From: Acidisoma sp035492295
Lineage (GTDB): Bacteria > Pseudomonadota > Alphaproteobacteria > Acetobacterales > Acetobacteraceae
Direction of reading: 5' to 3'
Length of the DNA stretch: 64,000 bases
Assembly (NCBI RefSeq): GCF_035492295.1
Contig: NZ_DATJJK010000021.1
Span: 30,738 to 94,737 of the forward strand
Under the pieces are notes generated by a model that worked only from the letters and a program-made list of their open reading frames with translations, had not been told where the DNA came from and did no database searches. Positions 1 through 9,192 of the stretch are shown piece by piece (within the stretch, counting starts at the first letter, position 1; each line of letters opens with the position of its first letter). A program made the translations under genes and the position numbers.

Positions 1-351
1 GCGCGGCTGAGCGGCGCAAACACGGTGCGCGTGCGCGTCATCGCCTATATGCTCAGTGGCGGCGTTGCGGCCTTCGGTGGCTTCCTCCTCACGGGCTATG
101 TCGGCCAGGCCTTCCTGGGCCTGGGCAATGCCTATGTCCTGACCAGCGTTGTCGTGGCAGCGATCGGCGGGGTTGCCTTGGCTGGCGGCAAGGCACCCTA
201 TGCGGGCGTCGCCTGCGCCGCAATCCTGATGACGGTTCTCGTCAGTCTTCTTACCGCCATCAATATGGGCGAGAATGGCCGACAGATCATCTTCGGCGCG
301 ACACTGCTGGTCTTTCTGATGATCGATCGCCGGCTGGCGAAAGCGAGCTGA
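1..351 (+). CDS. Ribose-type sugar ABC transporter permease, 5' truncated
   Basis: The reading frame is open from base 1, so only the last 116 residues are visible. They contain several hydrophobic segments and a Gly-rich loop (IGGVALAGGKA) resembling the conserved loop of RbsC/BPD_transp_2 permeases. The protein would sit in the inner membrane and form the channel of a CUT2-type sugar importer. The rest of the gene and any ATPase or binding-protein partners lie left of the window. The next gene is on the opposite strand, ending about 100 bases away, so this is the end of a separate rightward operon. The family assignment rests on a short C-terminal piece; the substrate cannot be told. Confidence 0.75.
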   Translation, partial: ARLSGANTVRVRVIAYMLSGGVAAFGGFLLTGYVGQAFLGLGNAYVLTSVVVAAIGGVALAGGKAPYAGVACAAILMTVLVSLLTAINMGENGRQIIFGATLLVFLMIDRRLAKAS

Positions 352-447
352 CCTTGCGCGTCGCAAGTCATGATGGACGGCTGACAGAACAGCCGGGTTA
401 ATCTGTAGCGATCTCGGCAGGCTTGCGCCCTGCGGCAAGGCAGTGGA

Positions 448-1248
448 CTACCCTTTGACGGCGCCGCCCAGCAAAAAGCCACCTGAAAAGAATCGCGCCA
501 CGATCAGGTACAGAAGGATGACCGGCAGCGAATAGACGATCGAGAAAGCCGCAATATCGCCGTAGCGGACATTGGCGGCTGCGATGAGCCCGTAGATGGT
601 GAGTGGCCCCGTTTGTTGGGACGGATCGCTGATCAGCACCAAGGGTACGATAAAGGATCCCCAGGCGTTGATGAAGCTGAAGATCGCGGCGGAAGCGATT
701 CCGGGCAGTGAAACCGGCACTACGACATGGAGGATGGTCTGCAAAAGGCTCGCCCGCTCCATGAGTGCTGCTTCCTCCATTTCCCGCGGCACGCCGTCCA
801 TTGCGGTCTTGATGAGCCAAAGAGCGAATGGCAGGCTGTTCGCGCCAAGGAAGATGCCGGTGGGCACAAGGCTCAGCCAATCCATCGCCGCGAAAATCTG
901 AAACACCGGGATGATCATGATGCCGACCGGAATGCCGGTCAGAAACAGCACCGTGACCATCAGGCCGTCCCGCAATGGGATCTGGCGGCGCGACAAGGCA
1001 TAGGCGCCGAAGACACCCGGCACGACGGCGACAACCGTCGCGACAAGGGCGAGCAGCATCGTATTCCAGAGAGACAGGAGATAGTCCGCCCGCGTCACAT
1101 TGGCGAAATGCACAAAGGTGACTTGCGGCCAGTCCAGTGACCAGCTCGCGTGCTGGTCGACCGACGCTGCTACGAGCCACAGCATGGGTGCCAGCAACAG
1201 AAGGGTCAGAATGCCGAGAACCGCGGTCGCGAGAGGGTTCGGACGCAT
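448..1248 (-). CDS. Sugar ABC transporter permease, MalG type
   Basis: An inner-membrane permease of 266 aa with about six transmembrane stretches. It carries the cytoplasmic EAA loop (EEAALMERASLLQ, then LP..LPG), which docks to the ATPase in CUT1 sugar importers, and ends in the usual GGAVKG tail of MalG-type subunits. The ATG at 1248 is preferred over an in-frame start 33 bases upstream because it begins just before the first membrane segment and lies 7 bases after the upstream gene's stop. It is the last gene of the leftward operon (dehydrogenase, epimerase-like protein, MalK-type ATPase, binding protein, MalF-type, MalG-type). The sugar is unknown. Confidence 0.9.
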   Translation of the reverse strand: MRPNPLATAVLGILTLLLLAPMLWLVAASVDQHASWSLDWPQVTFVHFANVTRADYLLSLWNTMLLALVATVVAVVPGVFGAYALSRRQIPLRDGLMVTVLFLTGIPVGIMIIPVFQIFAAMDWLSLVPTGIFLGANSLPFALWLIKTAMDGVPREMEEAALMERASLLQTILHVVVPVSLPGIASAAIFSFINAWGSFIVPLVLISDPSQQTGPLTIYGLIAAANVRYGDIAAFSIVYSLPVILLYLIVARFFSGGFLLGGAVKG

Positions 1249-1255
1249 GAAAGGG

Positions 1256-2119
1256 TCAATCCTGCCGCAGCGCGCGGACATAGAGATAGGCGAAAGCGGT
1301 GGCGATCAGCACCAGCACGTCCCCCACCAGCGCGCCATAGCCGAGATTGCTGAAGGTGAATCCTTGTTGGTAGGCGTAGATCGGCAGGATGTTCGTCGCA
1401 TCATTCGGGCCGCCCGCCGTCATGATGTAGGTGAGCGCGTAATTGGCGAGGATGATGAGGGTGACGAGGAGCAGATTGGTGACCAACGTGCGCCGCATCA
1501 GCGGCAGCGTCACGAAGACAAAGGTCTGGATCCGGCTCGCATTCTCCATACGGGCTGCTTCCCGCACCTCACTTGAGATCCCGCGCAGCCCGGCACCCAG
1601 GACCATCATCGAGAAGCCAGCGGTCGCCCAGACGTTGGCAAGGATGACAATGAGCATGGGGTGGGAGTCGAGCGGGTCCGTATGACCGCCGGTGAGCAGG
1701 CTGAGAGTTCCCCCCGTGGTGCTGAAAGCGTACCAAACCATGGCCGCCGTCACGGGCGGCAACATCCAGGCAAGGATTGCGACCGCACCCGCCAGGCGCT
1801 GCCAGAAAATACTTGCGTGCTGCATGAGTAACGCAAGCGCCATGCCAATGACAGTGACCCCCAGGATCGATGAACCAAAGAGAAACACCGCCGTCAGCCA
1901 GAGCGAATGCCAGAAGGTACGATCCTGCCAGAGGCGCCGCAGATTGGCGCCCCCGGTGAACCAGTAGTGCTGCGCATGGACGCCGATGAGCGAGGCATTG
2001 GTGAGGCCGAGATAGAAGGCATAGGCGACCGGCAGAAGAAACAGCACGGCAAGCAGGACACCGGCCGGTGCCAGAAGCAGCAGGCCGATTCCATCCACAC
2101 GCTTCCTTGCCTGGCTCAT
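1256..2119 (-). CDS. Sugar ABC transporter permease, MalF type
   Basis: A 287-aa inner-membrane permease paired with the MalG-type gene immediately downstream. It shows six predicted hydrophobic helices and an EAA-type loop (REAARMENASRIQ, then LP.M). The phrase AGGPNDAT after the loop is typical of MalF/UgpA subunits. The start at 2119 (MSQARKRVDG) is chosen because it lies directly before the first membrane helix; an upstream in-frame start would add 23 polar residues and overlap the binding-protein gene. It belongs to the leftward operon headed by the operator at about 6859. Confidence 0.9.
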   Translation of the reverse strand: MSQARKRVDGIGLLLLAPAGVLLAVLFLLPVAYAFYLGLTNASLIGVHAQHYWFTGGANLRRLWQDRTFWHSLWLTAVFLFGSSILGVTVIGMALALLMQHASIFWQRLAGAVAILAWMLPPVTAAMVWYAFSTTGGTLSLLTGGHTDPLDSHPMLIVILANVWATAGFSMMVLGAGLRGISSEVREAARMENASRIQTFVFVTLPLMRRTLVTNLLLVTLIILANYALTYIMTAGGPNDATNILPIYAYQQGFTFSNLGYGALVGDVLVLIATAFAYLYVRALRQD

Positions 2120-2144
2120 GATGCGCTCTACCCGGCGATCACCA

Positions 2145-3509
2145 TCAGCGCGTCGCCATCTGATCACTGCCCAGTTGATTGGCAACATAGCCCTTCATGT
2201 CACTGATCGCCTTGTCGACTGTCATGTCCTTATGCTGTGCGAGGTTTCCTGTCGCCTGCTGCAAGGCGTGTGACCACACCTCGTATTCCGCTTTCGCCGG
2301 CGTCAGCTTGCCATAGGGAAGAACCTCGGCGGAGACGGCATTATAAGGCGGCGCGAAATCGACGAAGGCGGGTGACTTGGTATAGCTTTGCGCGGCAGGC
2401 ACGAAGCCTGCCCAGTTCGCGGCATCGATCTGGCTCTGCTCCTCTTCCATCACATCCAACAACTTCCATGCGTAGTCCTTGTGCTTGGTCGTCGCGGCGA
2501 CGGCGAGGTCCCAGCCGCCGAGCGTGGTCGCGATGCCGGGCGCCTGTCCTGAAACTGTCGGGATGGCAACGACGCCAATCGTCTGCGGCGCTTCCGCCCA
2601 GCAGGGGGAGCAGATTGTCTTTGTCCAATTGCCACCATAGTAGTTGGAGCCCACGGCGATCGCGAGTTTGCCCTTCTGGAACAGCGTCAGCGGCACGGTG
2701 ACGGCGGAGGGTGAGAAAAGATCGCTCAGGCTGTCGCCTAAATCCTCATTGTACATCGTCTTCACAAAGGTCAGTACTTCGCGCAGGCCCTTACTATCCA
2801 CCACCCATTTGCCGCTGGCATCCTGAATGGTCGGATCGCTGGACCCGTTGAGCAGATTGCCGGTACCTTGCAGTAAGCCGTTGTCGCCGGAACTTGTGCC
2901 GACATTCAGCCAGAGCGGCACCACTCCGGGGACCTTGGCCTTGATCGCTCGCGCGGCGGTCAGAATGTCATCCCAGGTCTTGGGGTGCCAGTCTTCTGGC
3001 AGGCCGGCCTGTTTGAACATTGCCTTGTTGTAGTAGAGTTGACTGTCATTTTCTCCCGTGCTGACGGCATAGACCTTGCCATCAAACCGGCCTTCCGACT
3101 GAATGGCAGACGGGAATTCCGTCCACCAGGATGCAGTTGCCAGCTCATCATCAAGCGGCAGAAGCCAGCCTGAAGATTGGAATTGACCGAGGGCAGGGGT
3201 TGGCAGTTGCGCTACGTCGGGTGCCGTGCTACGCGAACGATAGAGCAAACTCAATTTGTTGATGATGTCCGTGTAGCCACCCGGAATCGGCACGAGTTTG
3301 ACTTCGGCCTCGGGATATTTCTTGTCGAAGGCCGCCTTGACGTTGTCATACCATTTCTTGGCGAAGTCATTCGTGTCGAACACGTATTCCGAGCCGTAGG
3401 CCAGCGTGACCACGACCTTGCTTTGCGCGTGGGCGCTGACAGACACGGCGGTAACGGAGCAGGAGGCGAGAAGTGCAAGCGCCAGTCGGTGAAGTCCGGT
3501 CTTGGGCAT
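2145..3509 (-). CDS. Extracellular sugar-binding protein (CUT1 family)
   Basis: A 454-aa periplasmic solute-binding protein. Residues 1-28 form a signal peptide with a cleavage site near AHAQ|S. The mature part has the SBP_bac_1 organisation: an early ITxxxxxYP-like element (KKYPEAEVKLV), a YAVSTGEND-type ligand-loop region, and a LYYNKAMFKQAG motif shared by sugar-binding proteins. A CxxC pair (ICSPCW, about residue 286) is unusual for the family and could form a disulfide. Its two permeases follow directly, and its ATPase gene is just upstream in the operon. It presumably selects the carbohydrate taken up; specificity cannot be inferred. Confidence 0.9.
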   Translation of the reverse strand: MPKTGLHRLALALLASCSVTAVSVSAHAQSKVVVTLAYGSEYVFDTNDFAKKWYDNVKAAFDKKYPEAEVKLVPIPGGYTDIINKLSLLYRSRSTAPDVAQLPTPALGQFQSSGWLLPLDDELATASWWTEFPSAIQSEGRFDGKVYAVSTGENDSQLYYNKAMFKQAGLPEDWHPKTWDDILTAARAIKAKVPGVVPLWLNVGTSSGDNGLLQGTGNLLNGSSDPTIQDASGKWVVDSKGLREVLTFVKTMYNEDLGDSLSDLFSPSAVTVPLTLFQKGKLAIAVGSNYYGGNWTKTICSPCWAEAPQTIGVVAIPTVSGQAPGIATTLGGWDLAVAATTKHKDYAWKLLDVMEEEQSQIDAANWAGFVPAAQSYTKSPAFVDFAPPYNAVSAEVLPYGKLTPAKAEYEVWSHALQQATGNLAQHKDMTVDKAISDMKGYVANQLGSDQMATR

Positions 3510-3579
3510 GTCGCTGTAACTCCATTGGGATGAAAGGATGCAGTCCTTTAGGCTATGGATTCGGTCGCAGTCGAAGGTC

Positions 3580-4716
3580 TCAGACAGGAATGCGGCGCGC
3601 GGCCAATGCCGTTTGCCCTAATCGGGAACGATTGATGAGGGATTGGCCACCCGTCGAATCGAAGGCGTAGAGGAAGTCGCAATCGGGGTAGAGCGTGACG
3701 GTCTCGCCAATCGTCAGCGGCGCACGACCCGGCGCACGTGCGACGATAGCCTCGCTGCCGCAACGCAGGGTCACGAAGGTCTCGCTTCCCATTGGCTCGA
3801 GAAACTCCACCACCCCGGCAAATCCGGCCGTTCCCGCAATGGGTGGCTTGAAGGAAAGGTCGCTCGGTCGGAAGCCCACCTGTACCGGCGTCTCGTTTGC
3901 GGTCGCCGTGGTCAATCCCGCGCCGAGTGCCAAGTGAGTGCCGAGACAGCCCAGGAAGACATCGTTCCCGGCGCGCAGAATTTTGCCGGGAACGATGTTC
4001 ATGCGTGGCGCGCCGATGAAGCGTGCAACCCGCAAGTCACTCGGATCATCAAAAACGGCGGCTGGCGATCCAGCTTGGTGCAGACGGCCTTCGAACATGA
4101 CGGCAATATGGGTTGCCATCGTCATCGCCTCCACCTGATCGTGGGTGACGTAGACGGTGGTAATGCGCAGGCGCCGATGCAGGGCGACGATCTCTGACCG
4201 CATCTGCCCGCGCAAGGCGGCATCGAGATTGGACAGGGGCTCGTCCATGAGGAATAGCTTGGGCTCGCGCAGGAGAGCGCGGCCGAGCGCAACCCTTTGA
4301 CGTTGCCCACCGGAAAGTTCCGCGGGTCGGCGGGAGAGGAGCGGGGTCAATCCCAGCATCGATGCGACTTCCGCGAGTTTCTCGCGGGTCTGCGTCTTGT
4401 TTTCGCGCCGCATGCGGGGTCCGAAGGCAAGATTTCCCTCGACCGTCATGTGTGGAAAGAGCGCGTAGGACTGAAATACCATGGCAACATCCCGTTCACC
4501 GGGCGGTACATGGTTGACGACGCGACCATCGATGCGAATGTCACCTTCGCTCGGCTCTTCAAGCCCTGCCAGCATCCGCAAGGACGTGGTTTTGCCGCAG
4601 CCCGAAGCTCCGAGCAGGACCAGAAAATCGCCGTCGGCAATGTCGAGACACAGGTCCGCCACCGCTGCATGCGGGCCGAAGCGGCGCCATACATGATCGA
4701 AGGCGACGCTGCTCAT
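3580..4716 (-). CDS. Sugar ABC transporter ATP-binding protein, MalK/UgpC type
   Basis: The 378-aa cytoplasmic ATPase of the importer. Visible motifs are Walker A GASGCGKT (36-43), Q-loop Q82, signature LSGGQ (134-138), Walker B LFLMDEP (154-160) and switch His192. The C-terminal third has the TOBE/OB-fold extension (MNIVPGKIL onward) typical of MalK, UgpC and MsiK. The length is normal. It lies between the epimerase-like gene and the binding-protein gene. It is the only MalK-type ATPase in the window although three CUT1 permease pairs are present, so it could also energise the two sets that lack their own (inference). Confidence 0.93.
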   Translation of the reverse strand: MSSVAFDHVWRRFGPHAAVADLCLDIADGDFLVLLGASGCGKTTSLRMLAGLEEPSEGDIRIDGRVVNHVPPGERDVAMVFQSYALFPHMTVEGNLAFGPRMRRENKTQTREKLAEVASMLGLTPLLSRRPAELSGGQRQRVALGRALLREPKLFLMDEPLSNLDAALRGQMRSEIVALHRRLRITTVYVTHDQVEAMTMATHIAVMFEGRLHQAGSPAAVFDDPSDLRVARFIGAPRMNIVPGKILRAGNDVFLGCLGTHLALGAGLTTATANETPVQVGFRPSDLSFKPPIAGTAGFAGVVEFLEPMGSETFVTLRCGSEAIVARAPGRAPLTIGETVTLYPDCDFLYAFDSTGGQSLINRSRLGQTALAARRIPV

Positions 4717-4794
4717 GCGCTTTCCTCCTCCAACGTCAGAGAAGGTGTCATTGCGATGTGGAACGCAGAAGAAGAAGGAGAAAAGCGCTGCATC

Positions 4795-5718
4795 TCAGAG
4801 GCCATGATGCCGCAGAACGGCGAGATTGGCGCGCTGATCGGCGGCCGCACGCGCGATACCCTCCGGACTCGGCAGAATGTCCTGCTCAATCACAAGCCAG
4901 CCCGAAAACGTTTCGCGGACCAGGCGAAAGATGGCGTCGAGCGGCAGATCACCCTGGCCAAGAGCGCAGAAGGCGCCACGCTCCCAGATCGCTTCTGCAG
5001 GTGCGGCGTCGAGCACGATCTCGGCAATTGCGGCGCTGCGCGCGTCCTTAACGTGCAGGTGGTTGATCCGCGTGCCCCAATCCTTCAGCGCCTTCAAAGG
5101 GTCACCGCCGCCGATGATGAGATGACCGGTATCGAGACAGAGGCCGACGCTGGTCTTTTCGAGCATGCGCTCGATTTCCCAGGGCGCCTCAATGAAGGTG
5201 CCGGTTTCGTTATGAAAGGTTGGCTCGTAGCCGCGCCCGCGGCAGTGATCGGCAACCCGCTCCACACCAGTGACAAACCGCGCGAAGCCGGCCTCGTCAA
5301 GCCCGAGTCGATGATCGCGCACGGCCTGGCCGGGTTTCGCCCGGCGTGCCGTGTTGCTGAAATCCCCAAGCGTTGGACGCGGTGGCAGAGCGCCAATCCC
5401 GGAGACTGAGTCGAGAGAATCGAGAAGAGCATCGAGTTGCGGCAGCATTTCCTGGAGCGATTCAGGCTCGCTGAAGGGTAGTTCGAGATAGGCACCGGAA
5501 AGCCCGAGCTTGCGACGGGAAAGCCGCTCGGCGAGCTGGTCGCCCTGGCCGAGATAGCCGACCGGACCAAGATCGATGCCCTGGTATCCGGCTTCGGCCA
5601 CGGCATCGAGAACCGCCTCCGCCGCGGGCGTGTTCGGGTCGATGCCAACGGTCACTTCGAAGGCGCCGAAGCTTACGGGCGCGTTGGCGATGATGATGCG
5701 GGGAGGGGGGCCACTCAT
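4795..5718 (-). CDS. Sugar phosphate isomerase/epimerase-like TIM-barrel protein
   Basis: A 307-aa protein of the AP endonuclease 2/xylose-isomerase-like TIM-barrel family, close in style to IolE-type inosose dehydratases (ANAPVSFGAFE at the N terminus). Candidate metal ligands are visible: His in FHNETGTF, Glu and Asp in CLDTGH, HLHVKD, and a late Glu in VIEQD. It probably isomerises, epimerises or dehydrates a keto-sugar or cyclitol made by the adjacent dehydrogenase. The start overlaps the upstream dehydrogenase stop by 4 bases (ATGA), which implies translational coupling. The exact reaction is unknown. Confidence 0.85.
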   Translation of the reverse strand: MSGPPPRIIIANAPVSFGAFEVTVGIDPNTPAAEAVLDAVAEAGYQGIDLGPVGYLGQGDQLAERLSRRKLGLSGAYLELPFSEPESLQEMLPQLDALLDSLDSVSGIGALPPRPTLGDFSNTARRAKPGQAVRDHRLGLDEAGFARFVTGVERVADHCRGRGYEPTFHNETGTFIEAPWEIERMLEKTSVGLCLDTGHLIIGGGDPLKALKDWGTRINHLHVKDARSAAIAEIVLDAAPAEAIWERGAFCALGQGDLPLDAIFRLVRETFSGWLVIEQDILPSPEGIARAAADQRANLAVLRHHGL

Positions 5719-6836
5719 GCTGCGTCTCCGATGCGGGTGGGAGCGATCACCGGCCGGCCACTAAGATGAGCCTCGATGATCGCGCGGCAGAATGCGATGT
5801 CCCGCAGAGCATCGGCGGGCGGCGTGCGCGGGGCGTCACCACGGGTGATACAGCCATGGAAATGGACAAGTTCTGCCTTGAAACTCGATTCATAAGAAAA
5901 GACATGTTGGTTTGCCGTGGACTCCGTCCTGCCCGGCACGCCGTGCTCGTCTGCGAATTCGGCGGCCGCGTTTCGCAAATAGGGAGACGGGAAGGTGAGC
6001 TTTAGCCGCCGTTCCGGGGCGAAGACCGCAAATTCCATGCCGTAGCGGGCGAATCCCGGCAGATCGATCCAGGTCAGGACGGCGCGCGCTTCGCCGAAGC
6101 GCATGGCGAGCGTCGCTCCGTGGCGGCCGAGATCGGCGTGATCAAGCCGGTCCGGCTCCCCCAGAAGGGCACGGATGGCGTTCAGCTCATGCACCATACT
6201 ATCGAGCAGCACGGCGTGATAAAGTCGCTTGATTTCGGCGTCGCTGCCGATTGCGGCGCTGAGCCGATCGGCCGTGTCCTTCTGCAAGGCATGCAGAACC
6301 GAGGGCGCAGGTGGCGCGCCGCGCAACAGAGGATAATGAGCGACATAGGGCTCGAAGGGGGATTCGTAGGTGGTCACCCGTGCCAGGCGAATGTCTGGCA
6401 CAGTTTCCAATTCGGCCTGCAACCGTTCAAAGGCGGGGTCGTAGCGCTTGTTGTAACCGACCAGCATGGTGACGCCGCTGCGTGCGGCCGCTGCCACAAC
6501 CGTCTCCCCTTCAGCGACTGAGAAGGCGAGCGGTTTCTCGATGAAGACATGCTTGCCCGCCTCGGCAGCTGCAATCGCGATGGGAGCGTGGCTCCCGGGG
6601 GTGAGCACCATTACGGCGTCGATCTGCAGGCCCAGTAATTCCTGCCAGTCCGTGGTGGCGACTGGGACGCCGTAACGGTCGGCGCAAGCCTGGGCGAGTT
6701 CGAGCGAGACGTCGCAAACCGCCGCGATTTCGAACAGATCAGACAATTCCGTGAGGTAGTGGAGATGCATCACCTGGGCGATGACGCCACAGCCGATCAA
6801 TCCGATCCTCACGTGAGGCGAAACGCTTCCAGGCAC
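5715..6836 (-). CDS. Gfo/Idh/MocA family oxidoreductase
   Basis: A 373-aa NAD(P)-dependent sugar or cyclitol dehydrogenase. The N-terminal Rossmann fold shows GLIGCGVIAQ, and the catalytic-type EKPLAFS motif (about 96-102) follows a conserved HVF strand. The C-terminal half matches the family's alpha/beta dimerisation domain. It is the first gene of the leftward uptake operon and overlaps the epimerase-like gene by 4 bases. The pairing suggests oxidation followed by isomerisation or dehydration of the imported sugar. The palindrome at 6859-6872 lies only 22 bases upstream of its start, so repression by the nearby LacI protein is likely. Confidence 0.88.
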   Translation of the reverse strand: MPGSVSPHVRIGLIGCGVIAQVMHLHYLTELSDLFEIAAVCDVSLELAQACADRYGVPVATTDWQELLGLQIDAVMVLTPGSHAPIAIAAAEAGKHVFIEKPLAFSVAEGETVVAAAARSGVTMLVGYNKRYDPAFERLQAELETVPDIRLARVTTYESPFEPYVAHYPLLRGAPPAPSVLHALQKDTADRLSAAIGSDAEIKRLYHAVLLDSMVHELNAIRALLGEPDRLDHADLGRHGATLAMRFGEARAVLTWIDLPGFARYGMEFAVFAPERRLKLTFPSPYLRNAAAEFADEHGVPGRTESTANQHVFSYESSFKAELVHFHGCITRGDAPRTPPADALRDIAFCRAIIEAHLSGRPVIAPTRIGDAA

Positions 6837-6858
6837 CGGGCGCTCCTATTTCGTTGAA

Positions 6859-6872
6859 ATGGAACGTTCCAT
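6859..6872. promoter_or_regulatory. LacI-type operator in front of the sugar-uptake operon
   Basis: A perfect 14-bp palindrome, ATGGAACGTTCCAT, with the central CG typical of LacI-family operators. On the - strand a TTGACG box (6887-6892) lies upstream, so the palindrome covers the expected -10 area of the promoter for the 6836-448 operon. A 12-of-14 match (TTGGAACGCTCCAT on the - strand) lies at 9193-9206, before the dehydrogenase-lacI unit. The most economical reader is the LacI protein encoded at 6963-8003. Confidence 0.75.
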
Positions 6873-6962
6873 AGCTCATGGTTTGACGTCAATAGAGAGT
6901 TGGAGGGCACGGTGCCGATTCCAGGGTCGACCGATGGTCGGCCCTGAGGGCGCACCTCATCA

Positions 6963-8003
6963 TTAAGGGTGAGGAGCGCGCGCCGTGGTGCGCCGTTTCA
7001 GCAGGCTGAAATCTAAACTGTGGCGCATGGCGCGGCCCTGGATATCTCCGCGTATGCGGCCAATGAGGAGTTCCACCGCGATACGTGCCAGCTGCTCCTT
7101 TGGCTGCGCGATCGTCGAGAGGGAAATGCGCGCGATCCGGCTGATGGCAATGTCATCGAAACCAATGATGGAAAGATCCTCAGGGACTCGCAAGCCGTAC
7201 TGATCCGCACAGTCCAGGATATCCATGGCATGCAGATCGTTCGCCGCGAAAATGGCGGTCGGCCGGTCGGGTCCCGCGAGGATCGCTTCCATCGATCGGA
7301 TACCGTCGTCGTTTCGCACAAGGCGCGGCCTTTCGTGCCAGCGCAGGACGCGCGGCGCCAATCCGGCCTCGTTAATGGCGGCCAAGTAGCCGTCCCGGCG
7401 TGCGCTTTCCGCTCGCGCTTCCCGCACCGTATCTGCGAAATAGATGATCCGCTGATGGCCGAGCTCGATCAGATGGCGGGTGGCGGCCGTCGCCGCCGCC
7501 AGATCGTCCACCGCGACGACATCGCCCCAGTCGGCATCGCAGGTGACAAAGACCACCGGCAGCTGGTCGCCCACCGCCAGCCGCGCCCCGTCCGCGTCCC
7601 CGGCATAGGCGAGGAACAGCAGGCCCGCTACGCGGTGCTCGATAAGCGAGCGGATCCCTTTCAGCTCGGTGTGCTCATCAACCTGCGTATTGCAGAACAT
7701 CAGCTGGAAGCCGCGCGCCGCCGCGAAGCCTTCGATCAATTTCGCCATTTCGGCGTAGAAGGGGTTGCCGAGATCACCAATGACGATGCCAAGGACGGTC
7801 GTTCGCTGCTGCACCAGCTGACGCGCGACGACATTCGGACGGTAGCCGAGCGCTTGGATGGCCTTTTCCACCCGCTCCTTGGTCTCTGGGTTGACGCCCG
7901 GAGCACCGCGGATGACGTTGGAGACAGTCGATTTTGAGAGTTCTGCCAGTCGTGCGACGTCGTGAATCGTGGCCGGCTTCTGCCGGCTGCGTGGGGGGGT
8001 CAT
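6963..8003 (-). CDS. LacI family transcriptional repressor
   Basis: A 346-aa regulator. Residues about 11-30 form the LacI helix-turn-helix (TIHDVARLAELSKSTVSNV) followed by the hinge region (RPNVVARQL). A periplasmic-binding-protein-like sensor domain follows, with the usual PFYAEM and GFDDI elements. It starts 6 bases after the stop of the alcohol dehydrogenase gene, so the two are co-transcribed and probably autoregulated. Two matching palindromes in the window, at 6859-6872 and 9193-9206, flank its neighbourhood and are the likely targets. The inducer is probably the sugar or a metabolite handled by the flanking operon. Confidence 0.92.
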   Translation of the reverse strand: MTPPRSRQKPATIHDVARLAELSKSTVSNVIRGAPGVNPETKERVEKAIQALGYRPNVVARQLVQQRTTVLGIVIGDLGNPFYAEMAKLIEGFAAARGFQLMFCNTQVDEHTELKGIRSLIEHRVAGLLFLAYAGDADGARLAVGDQLPVVFVTCDADWGDVVAVDDLAAATAATRHLIELGHQRIIYFADTVREARAESARRDGYLAAINEAGLAPRVLRWHERPRLVRNDDGIRSMEAILAGPDRPTAIFAANDLHAMDILDCADQYGLRVPEDLSIIGFDDIAISRIARISLSTIAQPKEQLARIAVELLIGRIRGDIQGRAMRHSLDFSLLKRRTTARAPHP

Positions 8004-8009
8004 GGAGGC

Positions 8010-9164
8010 CTAAAGGGCCACGCCGTTCGGGGCGATGACCACTTTCATCGCGTCCCCGCCTTGGGCGATCGCCATCGCTTCCGCGGCCCGCTCCAGCGGC
8101 ATCCGGTGGGTGACGATCCGATCGAAGGGAAGGCGATCCAGATTGGCCGCCATCAACCGCATGCCAGCAAGGTAGGAGGTCGCCGTCTCGCCGCCGATCC
8201 CGATGATGCTGACGTTCTTCGTGCAGATATCTGCATTGGGATTGATCTGTACGGGGCCGAGATCCACGAATGCGCCGGCTTCCACAACCACCCCGCCGAC
8301 CCGGACTATGCGCACCGCTTCGACAAAGCTCTCCGGCACGCCGGAGCAATCGAGTACAATATCGGGTCCGAGGCCATCCGTTGCTTCGCGCGCCTTGGCA
8401 ATGCGTTCTTCCATCGTCGTGTCGCCAACTTTGAAGGTTTGGCCTGCACCGAATTCCCGCGCCATGGCGAGGCGCGCTTGATGGCGGTCGGTCGCGATGA
8501 TCTGGCCAGCGCCAAGCAGGCGGGCTTTGATGAGATGGCAAAGGCCCAGGGGCCCGACACCAAGGACGGCCACTGAGCCGCCGAAGGGCGTGCCGCCAAA
8601 CTGCCCCAGAAGGGCGTTGGCCTTTTCCACGCCGTGAGTAACCGCCATAATTTCGGTGAGCACGGCGACATGGTCCGGCAGGTTGTCGGGTACGCGGAAC
8701 AGGACCGAACGCGGCAGTAGATAGAGATACTCCGCCCAGCCACCCAGAAGGTGCGGCGGCCGGCCGCAATGCAGGCTGTTGCCGTAATCTTCCAGATGTT
8801 CGCACATGTAGTAGGGATAGCTGTTCAAGCAGAAGCGGCAGTGCCCGCAAGCAACATTGGCGCCAGGCACGATCCGGTCTCCTGCGCGCAGGACATGGCC
8901 TTCACTGTCGCGTACTTCCCCGCCGGTGGCGACGACAATACCAACATTCTCGTGCCCGCAAATCAGCGGATAGGTGAGGTCCCGCTCATGCGGCGTGCCG
9001 GCATACTGTTTGCTTTCGCCGAGGAACGTGTGCTTGTCCGTTCCGCAAATGCCCGAGTAGCGCATCTTCAGGATCACGGCGCCGGGTTCAGGATCAGGGA
9101 TGGCGAAACTCCGAAGCTCGATGGCTCCGGGTTTTGCAACCACAGCCGCGCGCGCCGTTGCCAT
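8010..9164 (-). CDS. Zinc-dependent alcohol/sugar dehydrogenase (MDR family)
   Basis: A 384-aa medium-chain dehydrogenase/reductase. Catalytic zinc ligands are visible as Cys40 (GICGTDKH) and His71-Glu72 (CGHENVG). A structural zinc lobe has Cys106, Cys109, Cys112 and Cys121. A Rossmann motif GVGPLG precedes the coenzyme domain. Relatives oxidise secondary alcohols, threonine, sorbitol or other polyols; the substrate here is not evident. It is the first gene of a two-gene unit with the LacI repressor. AAGGAGG lies just upstream of the ATG. A TTGATA box (9227-9232) and an operator at 9193-9206 sit within 70 bases of the start. Confidence 0.9.
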   Translation of the reverse strand: MATARAAVVAKPGAIELRSFAIPDPEPGAVILKMRYSGICGTDKHTFLGESKQYAGTPHERDLTYPLICGHENVGIVVATGGEVRDSEGHVLRAGDRIVPGANVACGHCRFCLNSYPYYMCEHLEDYGNSLHCGRPPHLLGGWAEYLYLLPRSVLFRVPDNLPDHVAVLTEIMAVTHGVEKANALLGQFGGTPFGGSVAVLGVGPLGLCHLIKARLLGAGQIIATDRHQARLAMAREFGAGQTFKVGDTTMEERIAKAREATDGLGPDIVLDCSGVPESFVEAVRIVRVGGVVVEAGAFVDLGPVQINPNADICTKNVSIIGIGGETATSYLAGMRLMAANLDRLPFDRIVTHRMPLERAAEAMAIAQGGDAMKVVIAPNGVAL

Positions 9165-9192
9165 CGTGGGGCCTCCTTATTCGCCAGCGGTT

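Noticed and set aside
398..1180. 260-residue - strand frame
   Set aside because: It lies in another frame of the MalG-type permease gene; Arg/His-rich, no hydrophobic helices or motifs.
4297..5409. 370-residue + strand frame
   Set aside because: Antisense to the ATPase and epimerase-like genes, both of which show full family motifs; a high-GC shadow frame.
7774..8850. 358-residue - strand frame
   Set aside because: Shifted frame of the zinc dehydrogenase and LacI genes; composition dominated by Arg, Gly and Ser.
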